Positions 53,610 through 62,300 of a DNA stretch of 64,000 bases are shown piece by piece. This DNA comes from Pseudomonadota bacterium (GTDB taxonomy: Bacteria; Pseudomonadota; Gammaproteobacteria; Steroidobacterales; Steroidobacteraceae): contig JAFEDR010000009.1 in NCBI GenBank assembly GCA_018241525.1, forward strand, positions 620,001-684,000, in the 5' to 3' direction. Under the pieces are notes generated by a model. It saw only the letters and a list, made by a program, of their open reading frames with translations. It was not told the DNA's origin and made no database searches. The translations under genes were made by a program, and so were the position numbers. Every line of letters begins with the position of its first letter. The stretch's first letter is position 1.

Positions 53610-54571
53610 TGATTTTCCAGGACTTCTGGACGTGGCTGTCGGCCCGGCTGGCGTCGTACATCAGCGTGCACGCGGCTCAGCTCGCGGCTGCAATCGAGCC
53701 CGCCGCGGTCACGGCCGCGGTGGTCTACGTCATGCTGTGGGGCTACATGCACCTTCGCGGGCAGGTTGACGAGCCGGTCACCACCGCGGCCGTCAGGATC
53801 CTGAGGATCATCGTCGTGTTCGGCGTCGGCCTGCGCCTTTGGCTGTACCACGACGTGATCGTCGCGACGTTCTTCGATGGGCCGACGCAGCTCGCCGCCA
53901 GCCTGGTCGGTGCGAGCGACCCAATTTCGACGATTGACGCAATCTGGGATCGCGGCGGGTCAGTCGCCGGCGCGTTGTGGGACCGCGGCGGCCTGCTCAG
54001 CGGTGATGTGGGCTTTTATATCGCGGGCGCCGTCGTTTATCTGCTGGTCGGGTTCGTCACGCTGTACACGATGTTCCTGCTGGCACTCGCCAGGGTCGCA
54101 CTTGCGGTGCTCCTGGCAGTCGGCCCGCTATTCATCGTACTCGCCCTCTTCGACGTAACACGGCGCTATTTCGAGGCCTGGATCCATGAACTCTCCAACT
54201 ACGCCCTGGTGACCGTGCTGACCGTGATGGTCGCCGCCCTGCTACTCGACCTCGTCGAGGCCTATGCGAGCCAGACGGCAGCCCGAGGCTCGGCGATCGT
54301 GACGGTCGACGCACTCAATCTCGCGCTAGCGTCGGGGCTCGTGATTCTGGTTCTGAAGCAGGTGCTACCTATTGCCGCGCGACTCGCGGGGGGTCTCGCG
54401 CTCAGTGGCTTTGGCATCGTTGAGCGCAGCGCGGGGCGGCTCGGTCGTCTCGCCACCAACGCAACCGGACTCGGGGCGACGGTCGTCGTCGATGCGGCTG
54501 GGACGAGCGACCCGAGCGTGCACGGGACATGGCGACCCCAGGGGCGCACAGTTCCGGGAGCGCCGTCATGA
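53609..54571 (+). CDS. virB6: VirB6-like polytopic membrane protein
   Basis: The 320-residue protein has five or more transmembrane helices, the central YTMFLLALARVALAVLLAVGPLFIVLALFDVTRRYFEAW characteristic of VirB6/TrbL, and a soluble C-terminal tail. The ATG overlaps the virB5 TGA by one base (TGATG). It forms part of the inner-membrane channel. Confidence 0.91.
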   Translation: MIFQDFWTWLSARLASYISVHAAQLAAAIEPAAVTAAVVYVMLWGYMHLRGQVDEPVTTAAVRILRIIVVFGVGLRLWLYHDVIVATFFDGPTQLAASLVGASDPISTIDAIWDRGGSVAGALWDRGGLLSGDVGFYIAGAVVYLLVGFVTLYTMFLLALARVALAVLLAVGPLFIVLALFDVTRRYFEAWIHELSNYALVTVLTVMVAALLLDLVEAYASQTAARGSAIVTVDALNLALASGLVILVLKQVLPIAARLAGGLALSGFGIVERSAGRLGRLATNATGLGATVVVDAAGTSDPSVHGTWRPQGRTVPGAPS

Positions 54572-54708
54572 GTCGCTGGTGGCGCAATCTTACGCTGCTT
54601 CTGATCGCTCTCAGTGTGGCGTCGTGTGTCGCGGTACCGCGGCAATCGCAATGCTCGGGCCCGTGGTCCCCCATCAATCCGACGCCGGAGGTGCACTCTC
54701 ATGGATGA
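54568..54708 (+). CDS. virB7: VirB7-like outer-membrane lipoprotein
   Basis: The 46-residue lipoprotein overlaps the virB6 stop (ATGA) and extends eight bases into virB8. A hydrophobic signal (LTLLLIALSVASC) ends in a lipobox whose Cys is residue 20. After it comes CSGPWSPINPTPEV, matching the short Cys/Pro/Asn motif of VirB7 proteins. VirB7 anchors VirB9 in the core complex. Confidence 0.75.
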   Translation: MSRWWRNLTLLLIALSVASCVAVPRQSQCSGPWSPINPTPEVHSHG

Positions 54709-55435
54709 GGCAGCCCGCAACTACTTCGCAGAGGCTTCGCGCTGGGACGATGACCGGGCGAGCGCCATTCGCCAGAGTGCCCGGCGCGCGTGGATCGTGG
54801 CCGCCGGTGCCTGCCTGGTCGCGATCGCCGCGTCCGTCGCACTTGCCCTGTTGACGCCGCTCAAGCGCGTCGAGCCGTTCGTGATTCGCGTGGATAGCTC
54901 CACGGGCGTTGTCGACGTTGTTCCGGGCTATGCGCCGACCGCTCCCCTGCCGGAGGTGGTGACACGGCACCTCGTGGCCGAGTACGTGATTCAGCGGGAA
55001 CGATACGTAGCCGCGATCGCCGAGGCAGACTATGAGCAGATCGGCGCCCTTCAATCGGCAGCGATGAACCAGCGTTGGGCAGCCGACTGGGCTCGGAGCA
55101 ACCCGCTGTCGCCGCTGAACCGCTACGCCGACGGCAGTCGCGTCCGCGTACAGATCAAGTCTGTTGTCTTCCTGAAACACGCTTCCGGCGAGGCGCAGAC
55201 CCTGCAGGTCCGGTTCCTGACCGCGATGGAGCGCGGCGTCGGCGCCGCCGAAGAGTACGCCCACTACGTCGCAACGCTGGAGACCGCTTACGTCGCTCCT
55301 CCTGTCGACGTCCGGCTGCGGATGCTCAATCCGCTCGGGTTCAAGGTCCTCGAATACCGCCGTGAACCCGAGGTTTCCGGGGCGGCGGTCGAGACGCCTG
55401 CTCGAGTCGCCGCTGTCTCGGGGGCTGCGCCGTGA
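54701..55435 (+). CDS. virB8: VirB8-like bitopic assembly factor
   Basis: The 244-residue protein has a short cytoplasmic N-terminus (NYFAEASRWDDDRA), one transmembrane helix (about 30-52) and a periplasmic NTF2-like domain. The latter includes VTRHLVAEYVIQRERY and the conserved NPLGFKVLEYRREPEV. It nucleates the inner-membrane complex. Confidence 0.92.
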   Translation: MDEAARNYFAEASRWDDDRASAIRQSARRAWIVAAGACLVAIAASVALALLTPLKRVEPFVIRVDSSTGVVDVVPGYAPTAPLPEVVTRHLVAEYVIQRERYVAAIAEADYEQIGALQSAAMNQRWAADWARSNPLSPLNRYADGSRVRVQIKSVVFLKHASGEAQTLQVRFLTAMERGVGAAEEYAHYVATLETAYVAPPVDVRLRMLNPLGFKVLEYRREPEVSGAAVETPARVAAVSGAAP

Positions 55436-56238
55436 TCCCGAGGCCGGCGCATACCGCCATATTCCCGATCCTGGCGCAAACGACCTCCGGAATCGCCATC
55501 GGCCTTCTGCTGAGCGGATCGATCCGCGCAGATCCTCGCGTCAGATCGGTCGACTACGAACCGAACGAGGTCGTCCCGCTGACGGCATTCGTCGGATATC
55601 ACGTGCACGTTGAGTTTGGCCAGGACGAGCAGTTCGTGAACCTCGCAGCCGGCGATACTGCGGCTCTGGACGTGGGTGCCGAGGGTAATCACCTGCTCCT
55701 GAAGCCCCGCGCGGCGGCCGGTCCCACCAACCTCACCGTGCTGACGAATCGCCGCACCTACTTCTTCGAATACCGCGCTCTCGCTCGTGCGCCGCGCGCG
55801 GATGAGGCCGTGTATTCGATCGCATTCCGGTACCGAGACGCACGTCCCGCGACGCTCCCGGTCGGAAGCCCCGATGCGGACTCGCAACTGCAGAAGCCGC
55901 GGCCAGTCGCGAACCGGGACTACTGGTATTGCGGTGATCCTGCGCTACGGCCGCTGGCCGCGGTGGACGACGGGCTGCAGCTGCGGCTGACGTTTGCCGA
56001 TTACGCGGAATGGCCCGCCGTCTATGCGAGCGAGGCCGACGGTACCGAATCGCTCGTCAACTACCACGTCGAGGGGGGCGCCATGATCCTGCATCGCCTC
56101 GCCGCACGCTTCGTGCTCCGGCGGGGCAAGGAAGTCGGCTGCGTCGTCAATCGGGGCTCCCGGGAGCACGGATCGCGACCATCAAGTGGAACGACCGATC
56201 CGGGCATCAGTCGGGAGTTGCGGGAGCCGGTTCGATGA
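55432..56238 (+). CDS. virB9: VirB9-like outer-membrane core protein
   Basis: The 268-residue protein has a signal sequence followed by the VirB9/TrbG fold: DPRVRSVDYEPNEVVPLTAFVGYHVHVEFG, EGNHLLLKPRAAAGPTNLTVLTNRRTYFFEY, then NRDYWYCGD and WPAVYASEADGTESLVNYHVEGG. The GTG start overlaps the virB8 stop. It partners VirB7 and VirB10 in the core complex. Confidence 0.93.
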   Translation: MIPRPAHTAIFPILAQTTSGIAIGLLLSGSIRADPRVRSVDYEPNEVVPLTAFVGYHVHVEFGQDEQFVNLAAGDTAALDVGAEGNHLLLKPRAAAGPTNLTVLTNRRTYFFEYRALARAPRADEAVYSIAFRYRDARPATLPVGSPDADSQLQKPRPVANRDYWYCGDPALRPLAAVDDGLQLRLTFADYAEWPAVYASEADGTESLVNYHVEGGAMILHRLAARFVLRRGKEVGCVVNRGSREHGSRPSSGTTDPGISRELREPVR

Positions 56239-57407
56239 GCGAACGCGAAATGATTCCGGGCGATCGGGGCCGTGCGCAGTCTCTGGCCGTGCGTCCCCTG
56301 TCGGCCCGTATCCAGCGCTGGCTGGCAGCAGGGATCGTCGCGACGCTGGGAGCGGGGGTACTTGCCTGGTACTTCTTTCACATCGGGGACCTGACGGAAG
56401 TCCACAAGCGCGCGTCGACGGGCATCGGCGTGGCGGCCGCGTCGGAGATGAGGCTGCCGGCGCTGGCATTGCCGGCGATAGCACCCGATCCACCGGTGGC
56501 CGCGAAGCCAGCAACGAGTGCGGAAGAGGCGGCAGGGATGAGAGCGGACGCCGAGGCAGCCCAGGGAGGGGCTGCTCCGCACGCCGCGTCGCGCCGTCCG
56601 GCCGCCACGGCGGACTCGTCCGAGAGCGCCCGTGGCCGCGCGAGCTCCGGTTCGCCGGTGCTAGTGCGGTCACCCGGCCGGACGTCGGCGCAGTCGCTGG
56701 CTTCGTTGACCGATGCGGTACGCGAACTGCACGCCGGAAGCGACGATGACGCGACGCCTCGCGCCCGCGAGCGTGGCCTCCGTGAAGCGCTGCAGCCGAC
56801 GGTGACCCCGGCAACGGAGGCCGCGCTGCTCGCCACGCGCCGCTGGCTCCTGCCGAAGGGCTCGTCGCTGGATTGCACGCTCGAGACGGCGATCGACTCC
56901 ACATTGCCGGGGCTCGCTACCTGCTTGCTTGCGACCGACGTCTACGGTGCGGATGGCCGAGTGGTGCTGCTGGAGCGCGGAACGCGGCTCGTCGGCGAGA
57001 CCCGAGCCGACGTCCGGCCTGGCCAGGCCCGCGTCGCCGTCCTATGGAATGAGGCACGCAGTCCCGCGGGCGTGGTACTGGCGCTGGCATCGCCCGGCAC
57101 GGATGCGCTGGGCCGCACTGGCCTGCCCGGCACGGTCGATCGCCATTTTGCGGAGCGCTTCGGCGCCGCGGTGCTGCTATCAGTGCTCGACTCCGCCGCC
57201 CAGGGATTCGTCAATCGCAGAAGCGGTGGCGGAGGGGTGGTCTACAACTCTCAGGGGGTAAACGACGTCGCCACCGAGGCCCTGCGGAGCACCGTCGGCG
57301 TTCCACCGACGATCAGAGTGGACCCCGGCGCGCGCGTGATGGTGGTGGTTGCGCGCGACATCGATTTCAGGCCCGTCTACCGGCTTGCGGTCCATGCTGA
57401 CGAGTAG
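56235..57407 (+). CDS. virB10: VirB10-like core complex protein
   Basis: The 390-residue protein has a single transmembrane helix (about 33-55), a low-complexity Ala/Ser/Arg-rich linker (about 75-170) and the conserved C-terminal beta-barrel domain. That domain includes LPKGSSLDCTLETAIDSTLPG, TRLVGE, DALGRTGLPGTVDRHF and RVDPGARVMVVVARDIDF. The ATG overlaps the virB9 stop. It spans both membranes and gates the channel. Confidence 0.94.
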   Translation: MSEREMIPGDRGRAQSLAVRPLSARIQRWLAAGIVATLGAGVLAWYFFHIGDLTEVHKRASTGIGVAAASEMRLPALALPAIAPDPPVAAKPATSAEEAAGMRADAEAAQGGAAPHAASRRPAATADSSESARGRASSGSPVLVRSPGRTSAQSLASLTDAVRELHAGSDDDATPRARERGLREALQPTVTPATEAALLATRRWLLPKGSSLDCTLETAIDSTLPGLATCLLATDVYGADGRVVLLERGTRLVGETRADVRPGQARVAVLWNEARSPAGVVLALASPGTDALGRTGLPGTVDRHFAERFGAAVLLSVLDSAAQGFVNRRSGGGGVVYNSQGVNDVATEALRSTVGVPPTIRVDPGARVMVVVARDIDFRPVYRLAVHADE

Positions 57408-58419
57408 CGCGGAGGTCGCCGGCGGCGCGGAATCGTCCCTCGATCACTTCGCGCGCCCGTTGCGCTGCTTGCTGGATGATCCGGCAGTGACGGAGCTCTG
57501 TCTGCAGCGCCCCGGCGAGCTGTACCTCGAGCGGCAATCTGGCTGGACGCGCCATGCGGCCCCTTGGGCGACTACGACCTGGGCCCGCCACTTCGCACGG
57601 CTCGTTGCGACTGCTACCGATCAGCGCATAAGCCCGGAATCGCCGCTGCTCTCGGCTACGCTGCCGACCGGAGAGCGCATCCAGGTGGTACTACCTCCGG
57701 CTACCTGGCGCGATCGCGTTGCGATGGCCATTCGGCGCCCGAGTCGCGAAGCCTGGTCACTTGAGACCCTGCATCGCCACGGAATCTTTGACCGCTGCCA
57801 GTCATCGATCGACCGCGGTCGCGACCCTGACGTTCAGCTCGGGCAAAGGTTCCAGGCCCGGGACTGGCTGCCGTTTCTCACCGGCGCCGTGCGGGCGCGG
57901 CTCAATATCCTCGTCGCCGGCGCGACGGGATCCGGTAAGACGACGCTCACGAAGGCGCTCATCGATGCCATCCCGTCGGACGAGCGGCTTATCAGCATCG
58001 AGGACGCAGCGGAACTCGTCTTCCCCAAGCACGGCAACTCCGTTCGCCTCTTCTATTCGAAGGACGATCAGGGCCGCGCTCGCGTCAGCCCTAAGCACCT
58101 GCTAGAAGCCTCGCTGCGCCTCCGTCCCGACCGGATTTTGCTCGCCGAGCTTCGTGGTGAAGAGGCCTATCACTTCCTGCGAAATGTGAACTCCGGGCAT
58201 CCCGGCTCCATCACGAGTATTCATGCCGGGAGCGCCGCGCTCGCCTTCGAGCAGCTGGCGCTTCTCGTGAAGGAGAGCGGCCCGGGCAGGGATATGTCGG
58301 TCGCCGATATCCATCGCATGCTGCGCGCGGTGGTGGACGTCGTCGTCTACTGCCGCCGTGACGGTACTGCGAGGCGCGTGGGCGAGGTATGGTGGCGGGA
58401 TGCCAAGAGCATCGAGTGA
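57394..58419 (+). CDS. virB11: VirB11 T4SS ATPase
   Basis: The 341-residue hexameric ATPase has an N-terminal domain (LDDPAVTELCLQRPGELYLERQ) and a RecA-like domain with Walker A GATGSGKTT (176-184), SIEDAAELVF (Asp box), RPDRILLAELRGEEAYHFL (Walker B) and GHPGSITSIHAGS (His box). It starts 14 bases inside the virB10 gene. It drives pilus biogenesis and hand-off to the channel. Confidence 0.95.
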   Translation: MLTSSAEVAGGAESSLDHFARPLRCLLDDPAVTELCLQRPGELYLERQSGWTRHAAPWATTTWARHFARLVATATDQRISPESPLLSATLPTGERIQVVLPPATWRDRVAMAIRRPSREAWSLETLHRHGIFDRCQSSIDRGRDPDVQLGQRFQARDWLPFLTGAVRARLNILVAGATGSGKTTLTKALIDAIPSDERLISIEDAAELVFPKHGNSVRLFYSKDDQGRARVSPKHLLEASLRLRPDRILLAELRGEEAYHFLRNVNSGHPGSITSIHAGSAALAFEQLALLVKESGPGRDMSVADIHRMLRAVVDVVVYCRRDGTARRVGEVWWRDAKSIE

Positions 58420-58937
58420 AGCGTCCGGACACCCCGTCGCGAGCCTGGGCGCGACGTGCCGTCGTCGCTTGGTGCCACTTGGCGGATAGCGACTCGCCGT
58501 CGCGAAGCGATAGCCCGACGCGGCGCTTCGGCGCCTGGCGTCGCGGCCTCGAGTATGGATTCGCGATCTATGCGGCGGGTTTTGCGCTCGGCATCGTGCG
58601 GAGCTGGCTGGTGGCGCCGCGAATCGGCGAGCGCCGCGCTCAGCTACTGGAAGTGCCGCTGATGCTGCTCATCGGCTTTGTACTGTCCGGAAGGGTCCGC
58701 GATCGGCTGCGCGGCTGCACGGGAGGGGAGCTGCTTCGTGCGGGCGCCCTGGCCATTGTCGTCCTGCTGGTCCTCGAGGCAGCGACGGGGATGCTGCTGC
58801 GAGGCGGGTCCGTGCGCGATGCATTGATCAACCCCGATCCGGTAGCCGGAGCGGCCTATTACGCGGCGCTGCTGTTTCTGTTGGTGCTGCCGGCGCTGCG
58901 CGCCCGGAGCGCCACGGGCCGAGCCAATCGCAAATAG
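58416..58937 (+). CDS. Unknown membrane protein coupled to virB11
   Basis: The 173-residue protein has an Arg-rich N-terminus, then about four transmembrane helices (GLEYGFAIYAAGFALGIV, LLEVPLMLLIGFVL, GALAIVVLLVLEAATGMLL, YYAALLFLLVLPAL). The GTG start overlaps the virB11 stop (GTGA), so it may be the last gene of the operon. It could instead be a chromosomal gene read through by chance. No family was recognised. Confidence 0.6.
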   Translation: MKRPDTPSRAWARRAVVAWCHLADSDSPSRSDSPTRRFGAWRRGLEYGFAIYAAGFALGIVRSWLVAPRIGERRAQLLEVPLMLLIGFVLSGRVRDRLRGCTGGELLRAGALAIVVLLVLEAATGMLLRGGSVRDALINPDPVAGAAYYAALLFLLVLPALRARSATGRANRK

Positions 58938-58962
58938 GCGACCGCTGGGCGCCTCCTTGACG

Positions 58963-60201
58963 CTAGCTCGCGGCGGTGGGCGCCGCAACCACCTGGCGCG
59001 GCTCCCGGATCGGGAGATTGGCGGCCGCCGCGATCACCGCAAGTGCCATGTCGCTGAGCCAGATCGTCGTGTAGTTCCCGGTGACGCCGACGGCAATCCC
59101 CCCAAGCCAGGCACCGAAGAACGCGCCGATCTGGTGCGTCAGCATCGTCATGCCGAGCAGCGTCGACAGGTGCCGCGCACCGAACAGCTTGCCGATCAGA
59201 CCGGCGGTCGACGGGATCGTGGCCAGCCACGAAAAACCGATGACGGCGGAGAACAGATATAGCGTCGACAAGGTCTTGGGGGCGATCAGGTACGCGGCAA
59301 TCGCCACGACGCGCGCGCCATAGAGTGCCGCCAACAGCGACTTGAAGGGGCGACGACCACCGAGCCAGCCGAAGGTGAGGCTGCCAGCGACATTCAGAAG
59401 TCCGATCAAGGCCAGTGCATTCGCGGCGGCGCTGGCCGGAAGTCCGCAAATCGAAACCTCGTTCGGGAGGTGCGTGCTCAGGAACGCGATGTGGAATCCG
59501 CAGGCGAAGAGGCTGACATGCAGGCAACAATAGCTGCGGTCGCGGAACGCCGTGTGCAGCATGTCGAGGACCGGCAGACCATCCATCGGGGTCGCCGCGT
59601 GCGAATCGCCCGCGGCCCGGCCGCCTGTTGCCGACCTGGCAAGCAACGTCGAAGCGGCCGCGAAAGCCGCGAGGAGCCACATGGCCCATTGCCAGCTTGC
59701 GCCGGCGATGACGAACTGTGCCAGCGGCGCCATCAGAAACTGCCCGAGCGACGCCCCCGAATTGACGACGCCGGAGGCGAACGACCGGTGCTGCTGCGGA
59801 ACGTGAGTCGCGACCGCCCCGATCAGGATCGCGAAGCTGGCCGCGCCGGCGCCGGCGCCGATCGCCGAAAGGACGCCCAGCGTGAGGAGCAGTCCGAGCG
59901 GCGAAGGCGACCAGGGGGTCAGTGCGAATCCGGCGGCCAGCAGCAGTCCGCCAATCACGAGGATCCGGGTGGCGCCCACGCGATCGGCCAGGATGCCGAA
60001 CACCGGCTGCGAGGCGCCCCAGAAGAATTGGCCAACGGCGAGTGCGAGGCTGACGAAGGCAATGCCCGCGCCCGTCGCGGCCAGCGGCCGAACGAACAGG
60101 CCAAGCGACTGCCGCAGCCCGGTGGTCACTGCGATCAGTACGGCGGCGGCCACGATGACCCGCCAGGGCATGCGTGCCTCCGGTTCGCGCGGATCCGTCA
60201 T
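58963..60201 (-). CDS. Major facilitator superfamily transporter
   Basis: The 412-residue protein has twelve predicted transmembrane helices, with GILADRVGATRILVIGGLLLAAGF as the MFS loop 2-3 motif. The pattern (QSLGLFVRPLA at the start, SFASGVVNSGASLGQFL) resembles CynX/OxlT-like MFS members that handle small anions. The ATG overlaps the stop of the Lrp-type gene, so the two form an operon and the transporter is probably amino-acid- or anion-responsive. Confidence 0.86.
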   Translation of the reverse strand: MTDPREPEARMPWRVIVAAAVLIAVTTGLRQSLGLFVRPLAATGAGIAFVSLALAVGQFFWGASQPVFGILADRVGATRILVIGGLLLAAGFALTPWSPSPLGLLLTLGVLSAIGAGAGAASFAILIGAVATHVPQQHRSFASGVVNSGASLGQFLMAPLAQFVIAGASWQWAMWLLAAFAAASTLLARSATGGRAAGDSHAATPMDGLPVLDMLHTAFRDRSYCCLHVSLFACGFHIAFLSTHLPNEVSICGLPASAAANALALIGLLNVAGSLTFGWLGGRRPFKSLLAALYGARVVAIAAYLIAPKTLSTLYLFSAVIGFSWLATIPSTAGLIGKLFGARHLSTLLGMTMLTHQIGAFFGAWLGGIAVGVTGNYTTIWLSDMALAVIAAAANLPIREPRQVVAAPTAAS

Positions 60202-60647
60202 GCCGGAGCGACGGGCAATCGTTCGCGGGGCGCCTTCAGGATGATCGCCGTGGAACTCTCCGCCAGTGCGGCGAATCGCGAGACGACACTATCGAGGTGG
60301 GCGACGTCGATCACGGCGATCTCGAGGATCCAGCTGTCCTCTCCGGTCACGTTGAACGCGTTCACGACCTCGGGCATGCGCGCCACAAGCTTGGAGACCC
60401 TCGTGAAATCGGACCGGCCCAGGCGCACGATCGCTCTTATCCCGTAGCCGAGAGCCTCGAGGTCGACGCTCGCGTGGTACCCACGAATGACGCCGGCTGC
60501 TTCCAGCTTGTGCACGCGCTCCCGGACCGCGGGCTGCGACAAGTGCACGCGGCGGCTCAGCTCGGCGACAGAAAGCCGCGCGTTGGTCTGCAACTCGGCC
60601 AGGATGCGGGCGTCATAGGGATCTAGCTTGGCACGTCGCGAGCTCAT
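60198..60647 (-). CDS. Lrp/AsnC-family transcriptional regulator
   Basis: The 149-residue protein has a winged helix (LDPYDARILAELQTNARLS, then LSQPAVRERVHKLEAAGVI) and a RAM domain (TGEDSWILEIAV). It is translationally coupled to the MFS gene and divergent from the EamA exporter, so it may control both. A near-palindrome ATTTCC-AA-GGAAAT (60651-60664) lies just upstream and is a candidate site. Confidence 0.88.
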   Translation of the reverse strand: MSSRRAKLDPYDARILAELQTNARLSVAELSRRVHLSQPAVRERVHKLEAAGVIRGYHASVDLEALGYGIRAIVRLGRSDFTRVSKLVARMPEVVNAFNVTGEDSWILEIAVIDVAHLDSVVSRFAALAESSTAIILKAPRERLPVAPA

Positions 60648-60757
60648 GTGATTTCCAAGGAAATGATGGCGTCTCGCAAACGAATCGACCGCATACTTGC
60701 ATATCGACCGTCTTTTAGGAATGGCCTGGGCTGCCTGAATTGCCTAGCGTAGGCATC

Positions 60758-61642
60758 ATGGTCGCCATTCCCGCCGCCTCCCGCCGGCTCACACCGCTGC
60801 TGCTCGCCTGCCTGGCCGCCACTTGGTTCGTCTGGGGCTCGACTTACCTCGCGATCAAGTTCGCGCTCGCAGACCTGCCGCCCTTCCTGATGATGTCCTC
60901 GCGATTCCTGCTGGCCGGCGGGCTGTTGCTCGCCTTTGCGCTCGTGCGCGGGGCGGCCTGGCCGACTGCGCGCGAGTGGCGCAATGCCGCGATCGTCGGA
61001 ACGCTGATGCTCGGCGGCGGGATGGGCGGCACCGCGTACGCGGAGCTTACGCTCGGTTCGGGCATCGTCGTCGCGTTCATCGCGATCACGCCGCTGCTGA
61101 TGGTGCTCGCCAGCCTGCCGTTCGGGGACCGGCCCGCGCGCGGCGAGCTCGTGGGCATCGTGGTCGGGCTGGTCGGCGTCATCATGCTGGTCCGCGGGGC
61201 CGGATTTCGCTCGTCACCGTTCGGGCTCCTGTGCATGCTGCTCGCCACCTCCGGCTGGACGCTCGGCAGCGTGCTCAGCCAGAAGCGCCTGCCACTCGCT
61301 GCCGGTGCGGCCGGCTACGCCAGCGAGATGATTTGCGGCGGCGCCGCGCAGCTCGTGTTCGCACTGCTGGCGGGCGAGTCGATCCCGGCGCACGTCGGCC
61401 CGGCCGCGGGCGCGGCGTGGGCGTACCTCGTGGTCTTCGGCTCGCTGGTCGCCTTCAACGCCTACATGTACCTGCTGGGCAGGGCACCCGTGGCGCTCGC
61501 GACCAGCTACACGTACGTGAACCCCGTGATCGCCCTGCTGCTCGGCGTCTCGATCGGCGGCGAGGTTGTCAGCGGCTGGGAGTGGTTGTCCGCCGGTGTC
61601 GTGCTGGCGGGCGTGGTGCTCGTGCTGTTTGCGAGGCGATGA
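60758..61642 (+). CDS. EamA/DMT-family exporter (YedA-like)
   Basis: The 294-residue protein has ten predicted transmembrane helices in two EamA repeats: WFVWGSTYLAIKFAL near the start of the first, and SYTYVNPVIALLLGV in the second. Members export amino acids and other metabolites. It is divergent from the Lrp-type regulator, a common arrangement for an amino-acid exporter and its sensor. The ATG at 60758 is chosen over a TTG six codons upstream. Confidence 0.88.
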   Translation: MVAIPAASRRLTPLLLACLAATWFVWGSTYLAIKFALADLPPFLMMSSRFLLAGGLLLAFALVRGAAWPTAREWRNAAIVGTLMLGGGMGGTAYAELTLGSGIVVAFIAITPLLMVLASLPFGDRPARGELVGIVVGLVGVIMLVRGAGFRSSPFGLLCMLLATSGWTLGSVLSQKRLPLAAGAAGYASEMICGGAAQLVFALLAGESIPAHVGPAAGAAWAYLVVFGSLVAFNAYMYLLGRAPVALATSYTYVNPVIALLLGVSIGGEVVSGWEWLSAGVVLAGVVLVLFARR

Positions 61643-61678
61643 CGCGCTAGACTCGGGCTGCGTGGCGCGGATCTGCTC

Positions 61679-62293
61679 ATGAGCGTCGACTGGTACTTCG
61701 ATTTCATCTCGCCGTTCGCGTACCTGCAGTGGCACCGGCTGCGCATCTCGCCGCCGGGAATCGAACTGCGGCTGCGGCCGGTGCTGCTCGCGCCGATTCT
61801 CGCGCACTGGGGCCAGCGGGGGCCGGCGGAGATCGCTCCGAAGCGCACGTTCACCTACCAGCACGTGACCTGGCTGGCAGCGCAGGCCGGCGTGCCGCTG
61901 CGCATGCCGGCCGGCCATCCGTTCAATCCCCTGCCTCTGCTGCGCCTGGCGCTCGCGCTGGGCCCGACCCCCGAACTCGTCGATCGGCTGTTCAACTTCG
62001 TCTGGCGCGACGGCCACATTCCCCAGGAGCCGGCGGCGTGGGGCGCTCTGCTCGCGGATCTCGGGGCGAACGGTGCTGAGACGCCGGAGGTGAAGGAGCA
62101 GCTCCGCCGGGCAACAGGGGAGGCGATCGCCGCAGGCGTCTTCGGCGTGCCGACCGCGATCGCGGACGGGCACCTCTTCTGGGGCTACGACGCGACCGAC
62201 ATGTTGCTCGGCTACGTACGCGAGCCCCGCACGTTCTTCACCGGCGCGCTGGCCCGGGCCGGCGACGTACCTGTCGCGGCGGCGCGCGCCTAG
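61679..62293 (+). CDS. DsbA-family protein, 2-hydroxychromene-2-carboxylate isomerase type
   Basis: The 204-residue thioredoxin-fold protein starts VDWYFDFISPFAYLQWHRL. The Ser of ISPF replaces the redox Cys pair, as in HCCA isomerases (kappa-class GST-like). GVFGVPTAIADGHLFWGYD is the cis-Pro segment. It probably uses glutathione in aromatic-compound breakdown. No naphthalene or chromene pathway genes are nearby. Confidence 0.88.
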   Translation: MSVDWYFDFISPFAYLQWHRLRISPPGIELRLRPVLLAPILAHWGQRGPAEIAPKRTFTYQHVTWLAAQAGVPLRMPAGHPFNPLPLLRLALALGPTPELVDRLFNFVWRDGHIPQEPAAWGALLADLGANGAETPEVKEQLRRATGEAIAAGVFGVPTAIADGHLFWGYDATDMLLGYVREPRTFFTGALARAGDVPVAAARA

Positions 62294-62300
62294 CGAACCC

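Noticed and set aside
28932..59000. Search for att direct repeats or a tRNA at the ends of the plasmid-like block
   Set aside because: No matching repeat or tRNA end was seen by eye at 28.9-29.4 kb or 58.9-59.0 kb. A repeat search is needed to be sure.
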